Positions 58,641-64,000 of a DNA stretch of 64,000 nucleotides are shown here, in pieces. Under the pieces are notes generated by a model that saw nothing but the letters and a program-made list of their open reading frames with translations, was not told where the DNA came from and ran no database searches. Origin of the DNA: JAUVPY01 sp034412795 (GTDB lineage: Bacteria; Chloroflexota; Anaerolineae; 4572-78; NAK82). A program made the position numbers and the translations under genes. Numbering within the stretch: position 1 is the first letter of the stretch; each line of letters begins with the position of its first letter. The stretch covers positions 39,881-103,880 of the forward strand of contig DAOUMD010000036.1 of the NCBI GenBank assembly GCA_034412795.1, in the 5' to 3' direction.

Positions 58641-60083
58641 TTACGTCACTTCAATCTCCACAACTGACTCAGCCTGTTTCTCCCCGGAAACCACTTCAGC
58701 AGTCCCTTCCTCGGCAATAGGCTCGGCCGGCTCACCCTCGTCGCCGACGCCATAGGGCTGCCACTTGGCTGTATCGGCGCTGAGGCGGTGCTCGCCCTCC
58801 CGACCCCGGCGGTGGGTTTCGTCGAAGCCTGAGGGTTTGATGTCCATCCTGCGGCCTTCCAACAGCGCCGACACGCCCTCCTGCCCCGGCTCGGGCCGGC
58901 GCGCCACCCGGGCCTCCAGGTGCCGGATGGCGGTTGGGTCGTAGTCCAGCGGCTCGGCGTAGGTGGTGATGTAGCCCTCGAAGTTGCGGATGACCACGTG
59001 TCCCGGCGACTGGGTCAACAAATAGTTAGGGCTGATAGGCACCTTGCCTCCGCCGCCCGGCGCATCGATGATAAACTGTGGCACCGCGAAGCCCGAGGTA
59101 TGCCCGCGCAGGCCCTCGATGATCTCGATGCCCTTGCTGACGGTGGTGCGGAAGTGACCTGCCCCCTCCACCAAGTCACACTGGTACAGGTAGTAGGGCC
59201 GCACCCGCATCATCACCAATTCCTGGACAAGTTGGCGCTGGATATGCACCGAGTCGTTGACCCCGGCCAGCAGCACCGCCTGGTTGCCCAGTGGGATCCC
59301 GGCGTCGGCCATGCGGTCGCAGGCCGCAGCCAGCTCAGGCGTGATCTCTTTGGGATGGTTGACGTGGATGTTGATCCACAGCGGGTGGTGTTTCCTCACC
59401 ATGTCGGCGAATTCCTGGTTGATGCGCTGCGGCAAAAAGACGGGCACCCGGCTGCCGATGCGCACGATCTCCACGTGGGGAATCTCGCGCAGGCGACCCA
59501 GCAGCCAGTCGAGCAGGGCCGGCTTCATGGTGAGTGGGTCGCCGCCGGACAGAAGCACGTCCCGCACCTGCGGCGTGCGCCGGACGTAGTCAAGCTGGGC
59601 TTCGAATTCCACCTTGCTAAAGGTGGCTGCCGCGTCGCCCACGATACGGCTGCGCGTGCAATAGCGGCAGTAGCTGGCGCACTGGGTGGTCACCAGCATC
59701 AGCACCCGGTCCGGGTAGCGATGCACCAGACCGGGAACGGGCGAATGGGCGTCCTCGGCCAGTGAGTCTTCCATCATGGAGGTAAAGGCGGCCAGTTCAC
59801 GGCCCTTGGGGATCATCTGCTGGCGCACCGGGCACATGGGGTCGTCGGGGTCGATGAGCGAGGCAAAGTAGGGGGTGACGTCCACCCGGAACTTGTCCTC
59901 GGCGGACAGTCCCTCGACCTCTTCGGGGCTGAGATTGACGATCCCGCCCAACTCCTCCAGGCTGTTCAGGCGGTGGCTGAGCTGCCAGCGCCAGTCGTTC
60001 CACTTCTCGTCAGGCACATCGGCCCAGATGGCCGGGCGCGGCGTGTGTGAGGCTTTCCACTCAGGTGTGAATTTACGGGTCAT
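58641..60083 (-). CDS. kamA: L-lysine 2,3-aminomutase
   Basis: A 480-residue radical SAM/PLP enzyme interconverting L-lysine and L-beta-lysine. The [4Fe-4S] cysteines are 135, 139 and 142 (CASYCRYC), GGDPL follows, and the PLP lysine is Lys347 in APGGGGKVPISP. A C-terminal Glu/Arg-rich extension of about 60 residues (from about 420) goes beyond the usual end. It opens lysine fermentation or beta-lysine osmolyte synthesis. It is a single transcription unit here. Confidence 0.93.
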   Translation of the reverse strand: MTRKFTPEWKASHTPRPAIWADVPDEKWNDWRWQLSHRLNSLEELGGIVNLSPEEVEGLSAEDKFRVDVTPYFASLIDPDDPMCPVRQQMIPKGRELAAFTSMMEDSLAEDAHSPVPGLVHRYPDRVLMLVTTQCASYCRYCTRSRIVGDAAATFSKVEFEAQLDYVRRTPQVRDVLLSGGDPLTMKPALLDWLLGRLREIPHVEIVRIGSRVPVFLPQRINQEFADMVRKHHPLWINIHVNHPKEITPELAAACDRMADAGIPLGNQAVLLAGVNDSVHIQRQLVQELVMMRVRPYYLYQCDLVEGAGHFRTTVSKGIEIIEGLRGHTSGFAVPQFIIDAPGGGGKVPISPNYLLTQSPGHVVIRNFEGYITTYAEPLDYDPTAIRHLEARVARRPEPGQEGVSALLEGRRMDIKPSGFDETHRRGREGEHRLSADTAKWQPYGVGDEGEPAEPIAEEGTAEVVSGEKQAESVVEIEVT

Positions 60084-60272
60084 GGTCAGTCAACTCCTCG
60101 CTAACAGCTACCTATTCCATCGTCGATTGCTGGGTGCCATTATAGACTAAGACTGGTAGAGCGTCAATTGATTTCTTAGACTCCCCTAATGCATTTGTTA
60201 ACTTCCTATCAACCGACCGAAAGTCCGATTACTTCGTCTCATTGAGACAAGGGGGGGTGGCTGTTAGAGGGA

Positions 60273-60335
60273 GGCAACCTAATGAATGAGAGCTGGTTGC
60301 CAATGCTTTCGAAGGCCGGCACAAGAATGCTGGCC
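60273..60335. repeat. Two hairpins in the gap before the HEAT/TPR gene end
   Basis: GGCAACC/GGTTGCC (60273-60302) and GGCCGGCA/TGCTGGCC (60314-60335). The second, 80 bases beyond the stop of the minus-strand HEAT/TPR gene, may act as its terminator. The rest of the 332-base gap shows no gene. Confidence 0.4.
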
Positions 60336-60415
60336 TCAGCGGTATCATAACTGCCGGAGCCAATCTGTCACCAAACTGTGAAGGGCATGAAACTAATTAC
60401 CTGCGTAATGCTGCT

Positions 60416-62209
60416 CTAGATACCCACGTCAACTATCAATCCAGCGATTGCCATATTCCATTCGTCTACCTCCTCTGAAAATATACGGAGAATTTCACTG
60501 CACATCTCTGCATGCCATAGGCACGAGTGACTTACCAATTCCTGTACTTGTGTAAACTCTGCTGGCGATAAATTCAATGGCACAACCTCATCCCTTAAGT
60601 TGATCACCTTCTCCGCAATTCTATTATAAAGACAGCCAACAAGAGGCCTGAGGGGTTGATACCACAATTTTGCTACACTCTCAAGTAATTGGATAATTGT
60701 GTCTTCAGGCAAATTATTGAGTAACGCCAGGGTAGTGGCAACAATGCTAAGTTCAACTGCCAGGTGTTTTTCCGCCTCGTTATATTCTCTGCATTTGAGG
60801 GCAAGTTCAGCAAGATAAAAGCTATCCTGATAGTCTTCGTATTTCAAAAAACAGGGTATACCCCGGAGGGCAACTTTGATGACCTCGGTCAGTTTGTTTT
60901 GGTTAGTATAAAGATTCGCTAATTGGTAATACGCCCAAGGGAAAGTTGGATCTAACTGGATTGCCTTGAGAAACTGGGCCTCAGCTACTTCATAATCTCC
61001 CAACTGCACAAGCAGCGTTCCATAATTATTAGCATATACTCCGTTATCTTTAGCGAGCTCAATCGCTGAAAGATATTGCCACTTAGCTTCGAGTAATCGC
61101 CCATGATCTTTCAGAAAATTAGCATAAGCATTGTGAGCAATTGGATACTCACTCCATTTCTGGACTGCTGTTCTAAATTCTGATTCTGCTTCTTCGACTC
61201 GGCCTATCATTGCTAGAGCCTCGGCATAATTCAACCTGACCCTGGCTTCGCCTGAATCAGTCGTTTCCACTAAAGGTTTGAGAATGTGACAAGCTTCTCT
61301 ACCTCGACCGTTCTTTATCAAAAAATAAGCAAAATCCTGTTTGATTGTTTCATTGTCAGGATCAAGTTGTATAGCTGTTTGAAAACTGAATTCAGCATTG
61401 GCTTCCTTACCGACTATGCTCAACAGACGAGCATAATGACGATAGTCGTTTGCCAGTTTAGTGTGACCCACTATCAACTCACTAACTTCCTTAGCCTCAC
61501 GATATCGACGCTGACGAACTAGCAATTTGGCATAATGCCTAAATACTTGTGGATCAAACGGTGTGCTACTTGATAGTTCAATAGCCTCCAGAGAATCTAC
61601 GGAGGCCATTGCCTCCAAGCCAATGGCTCCTTGACGCTGCAGGCCCTTCAATGCAAATCGAATTGGCTGTTTGGCTTTGACACCAGGTGTTATCTCAAGC
61701 ATCTTTTCAAGACGGGGAAGTATTTGAAACACTCGGTACCGCATTAACAACTTGGCAGCGCTCAGCCGTACTTTTCTCGTGCCTTGCTTATTACCAAGAA
61801 GCTCGACCAATTTATCAATGATTTGCTGGTTTGGCCTCGACTGATTAACACTGGCACTTAGACCTTCAACTGCCGCGAATTGTACCGGCAGCCTGGGGTC
61901 TAGAACAGCCTGCTGCAGTATAGATACGCATAGGGGGGTGCCTATACGGCCTAGAGAGCGAGCTGCCCTGACTTGTGTTGGTTTCGCAAGATCTCCTAGT
62001 AGAAGGTTTTCAAGTCGCCTTATTACTACATCCAGTAAACCCATGTCTTCCAATGCAGCAACATCCAAATTGCCCATAGCAGATGCAGCACTTCTTTGTA
62101 CTGTGTCATGATGCGACTCGCTGGCTCTGAGCAACAGCTCTACGGCTTTGGAAACATCAGAGAAATAGTATGTTGCCAATAATTCGTGGGTAAGTTGGTT
62201 AAAAGTCAA
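60416..62209 (-). CDS. HEAT- and TPR-repeat protein, 5' end altered by IS insertion
   Basis: A 597-residue solenoid. The first 200 residues are HEAT-like (AARSLGRIGTPLCVSILQQA, LPVQFAAVEGLSA), then about eight TPR units (ANAEFSFQTAIQLDPDN, YEVAEAQFLKAIQLDPTFPW) to about residue 490. It is lower in GC than its neighbours. There is no enzyme domain, so it is likely a scaffold. The N-terminal 15 residues (from TTG 62209) are encoded inside the IS terminal inverted repeat at 62168-62196, so the native start has been lost or replaced. Whether it is still expressed is unknown. Confidence 0.75.
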   Translation of the reverse strand: MTFNQLTHELLATYYFSDVSKAVELLLRASESHHDTVQRSAASAMGNLDVAALEDMGLLDVVIRRLENLLLGDLAKPTQVRAARSLGRIGTPLCVSILQQAVLDPRLPVQFAAVEGLSASVNQSRPNQQIIDKLVELLGNKQGTRKVRLSAAKLLMRYRVFQILPRLEKMLEITPGVKAKQPIRFALKGLQRQGAIGLEAMASVDSLEAIELSSSTPFDPQVFRHYAKLLVRQRRYREAKEVSELIVGHTKLANDYRHYARLLSIVGKEANAEFSFQTAIQLDPDNETIKQDFAYFLIKNGRGREACHILKPLVETTDSGEARVRLNYAEALAMIGRVEEAESEFRTAVQKWSEYPIAHNAYANFLKDHGRLLEAKWQYLSAIELAKDNGVYANNYGTLLVQLGDYEVAEAQFLKAIQLDPTFPWAYYQLANLYTNQNKLTEVIKVALRGIPCFLKYEDYQDSFYLAELALKCREYNEAEKHLAVELSIVATTLALLNNLPEDTIIQLLESVAKLWYQPLRPLVGCLYNRIAEKVINLRDEVVPLNLSPAEFTQVQELVSHSCLWHAEMCSEILRIFSEEVDEWNMAIAGLIVDVGI

Positions 62210-64000
62210 AGAAGTGTATCGTATTGATAGTCATAAAGTACAGCACCCGAGACATAAGCCTGGTATAATGAGTTTGCAGCCCCAATCCTACAGGACTACA
62301 GGCGGACGATGATTGAAGGATTTAAGCCGGATCAAATCCAAGACATAGATGGAGCGCGAGAAGCCATCATCCATTTGCTGAACCTGGTGGAAGCCCAGAA
62401 GGCAGAAATTGAGCGGTTGAGAGCGGAGAACCAGTGCCTTCGGGATGAAAACAATCGGCTCAAAGGCGAGCAAGGCCAGCCGAAGCTCAGAGCGAATAAG
62501 AAAAAGCGTCAAACGGACTCGAGCGACTATTCCTCGGAAAAAGAGCGGCGTCGGCCCAAAACACGGCGCAAACGAGCCAAGCAGGATAAAATCAAGATTG
62601 ATCGGGAGCAAGTCCTTGAAGTAGATCAGGACATTCTGCCCGAAGATGCCGAGTTCAAGGGCTATGAAGATGTCATCGTTCAGGACATCAGGATCGAGAC
62701 CGACAATGTTCTCTTTCGCAAGAAGAAATATCACTCGCCATCGGAGAGCAAGACTTACACAGCCGAGTTACCACCTGGCTATGAAGGCCAGTTTGGGCCA
62801 ATGGTCAAAGCCTGGATCGTTGTCCTGTACTTTGCGATGAATGTCAGTCAGCCCAAGATCATAGCTTTCTTGCAGGCGGCGGGCATTATCATCTCGTCAG
62901 GCAAAGTGTCTGAGATTATCCATACGCAGACGGGGCGGATGCAGCCTGAGAAAGCTGATATCTATGAAGCGGGCTTGCGTAGTACGCCCTGGCAACAGAT
63001 TGATGACACCGGGGCGCGGGTAAAGGGTCAGAACTGGTACACCCACATTGTCTGCAATCCGTTCTACACCGCCTATTTCACCAAGCCCCACAAAGACCGT
63101 CTGACCGTGCTGCAAGTCCTGTGGGGAGATCGTCCCCTGACCTTTTGCCTGAATGAACTGGCCTTTGCCTATCTGGAGCAATGCGGCCTCTCAAAGCGCA
63201 AGCGGGAGACATTGAGCCGCCTACCACAAGAACACATGCTCACCCAGACGGAGTTTGAGACGCTGCTCAAAGAGCATGGGCCTGAGTTGGGACCCCAACA
63301 ATACAAATGGGTTCTGGAAGCGGCGGCCATCGCCGCTTACCACACTCAGGATGAATTCCCGATTGTGCTGTTGCTGCTGTGTGACGATGCCGGACAGTTC
63401 AAGCGGATCACCGAGCTTCTGTCTCTGTGTTGGGTGCATGATGGCCGCCATTACAAGAAACTGAACCCGGCCATTGAATATCACCACCATGTGCTGGACG
63501 AGTTCCTGACCCAGTTTTGGGCCTTTTACCACCAACTGGCGGCTTATCGACTCCACCCCGCCCCAGCCGAACGGGAACGCCTGGTGAATGAATTCGAGCA
63601 ACTCTTCTCCACCGTTACCGGCTATCAATACCTTGACGAGCGGATTGCCAGGACCAAAGCCAAAAAGGAAGAACTACTGCTGGTCCTGGATCATCCAGAA
63701 ATCCCCCTCCACAATAACGAGGCGGAACTGGGAGCTCGGCAACCAAAGCCCAAACAAAAGATCAGCGTTGGCCCCCGTACCCAACAAGGTGTCAACGTTT
63801 GGGATACCGGCCTGACCCTGGTGGCAACGGCTCGTAAGTTGGGCGTCAATATCTTTGGCTACATTTGCGACCGCGTTTCCGGGGCCAACCGGATGCCCAG
63901 CTTGGCCAGCCTGATTGAGCAGAAAGCCTCAGATTACCAACTGGGGGCATCTTGGCAACCTGAACCATCATAACTTACCCACGAGTTATTGAGAATATAC
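62168..64000 (+). mobile_element. IS66-like insertion sequence with terminal inverted repeats
   Basis: Left end 62168-62196 and right end 63972-64000 are inverted repeats of 29 bp with 25 matches (shared core TCGTGGGTAAGTT / AACTTACCCACGA), enclosing one transposase gene. The element is 1833 bp if these are the true ends. The right end coincides with the end of the window, so the target duplication cannot be checked. The left end lies inside the reading frame of the HEAT/TPR gene. Confidence 0.85.
62309..63973 (+). CDS. IS66-like transposase
   Basis: A 554-residue transposase. A leucine-zipper-like N-terminus (LNLVEAQKAEIERLRAENQC) is followed by a Lys/Arg-rich stretch, a DDE-type core with QIDDTGARVKGQNWYTH and the C-terminal HNNEAELGARQPKPKQK, the counterpart of the NNxAER motif of IS66 TnpC. 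No tnpA or tnpB companion is present. The frame is intact, so it could be active. Confidence 0.88.
   Translation: MIEGFKPDQIQDIDGAREAIIHLLNLVEAQKAEIERLRAENQCLRDENNRLKGEQGQPKLRANKKKRQTDSSDYSSEKERRRPKTRRKRAKQDKIKIDREQVLEVDQDILPEDAEFKGYEDVIVQDIRIETDNVLFRKKKYHSPSESKTYTAELPPGYEGQFGPMVKAWIVVLYFAMNVSQPKIIAFLQAAGIIISSGKVSEIIHTQTGRMQPEKADIYEAGLRSTPWQQIDDTGARVKGQNWYTHIVCNPFYTAYFTKPHKDRLTVLQVLWGDRPLTFCLNELAFAYLEQCGLSKRKRETLSRLPQEHMLTQTEFETLLKEHGPELGPQQYKWVLEAAAIAAYHTQDEFPIVLLLLCDDAGQFKRITELLSLCWVHDGRHYKKLNPAIEYHHHVLDEFLTQFWAFYHQLAAYRLHPAPAERERLVNEFEQLFSTVTGYQYLDERIARTKAKKEELLLVLDHPEIPLHNNEAELGARQPKPKQKISVGPRTQQGVNVWDTGLTLVATARKLGVNIFGYICDRVSGANRMPSLASLIEQKASDYQLGASWQPEPS

Noticed and set aside
58920..59765. 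281-codon plus-strand frame opposite kamA
   Set aside because: It is antisense to the radical SAM motif region of kamA and has no motif of its own.

Overview
The window reads as a chromosomal segment of an uncultured-type member of the Chloroflexota (Anaerolineae/Caldilineae-like). This is an inference from gene content, because no rRNA or tRNA gene is visible. Supporting hints are an ECF sigma factor paired with a DUF5667 protein, an F420-type nitroreductase homologue, a sortase with LPxTG-type substrates, non-pyrrolysine MttB proteins and very many intergenic palindromic repeats. The window ends exactly at the inverted repeat of an IS66-like element, as if a contig broke at a multicopy IS.

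Layout. 1-9.3 kb (mostly minus strand) is housekeeping: a truncated PadR regulator with a perfect palindromic operator, a cyclic-2,3-diphosphoglycerate-synthetase-like GTPase, TatC/TatB, NusB, an Asp23-like protein, FabG, FabD, L32 and PurA. A DUF3179 lipoprotein follows whose frame is interrupted by a single UGA exactly where its CxxC motif should begin (candidate selenoprotein). 9.8-16.9 kb holds an M16 peptidase pair (one active, one inactive), a D-cysteine-desulfhydrase-like enzyme, a GT-C membrane protein, a small Cys protein, a nitrilase homologue lacking its cysteine and a YihY/BrkB protein. 17-30.2 kb is a purine acquisition island: a BMP-type ABC transporter (two permeases, a double ATPase, and a tandem-fused double BMP lipoprotein), adenine deaminase, an 8-oxoguanine/guanine deaminase-like amidohydrolase and an aldo/keto reductase. 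A VWA lipoprotein and a VapBC-type toxin-antitoxin pair sit inside it. A candidate structured leader RNA with complementary hairpin loops precedes the BMP gene.

31-48.4 kb holds envelope functions: a MacA/MacB-like efflux system, a PD40 propeller protein, a class III aminotransferase with a Cys-rich insertion, a CotH-like protein, a duplicated secreted protein, an SDR with a truncated TetR, an OmpR-family two-component system, and an ECF sigma factor with DUF5667. Four of these promoters (MacA, the duplicated secreted protein, the response regulator and the ECF sigma) share tandem 11-bp direct repeats at exactly the same distance from the -10 box, which suggests one regulon run by the two-component system at 44.1-46.3 kb. 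48.8-53.6 kb encodes two paralogous surface proteins with LPxTG-like sorting signals, a sortase and an MFS carrier. 53.8-60.1 kb has an IscA/ErpA-type protein, two adjacent MttB-family methyltransferases, an orphan DNA methyltransferase and lysine 2,3-aminomutase. 60.4-64 kb has a HEAT/TPR protein whose 5' end is overwritten by the IS66-like element.

At least three families of short mobile-looking palindromic elements occur twice each; one has clear 8-9 bp target duplications.
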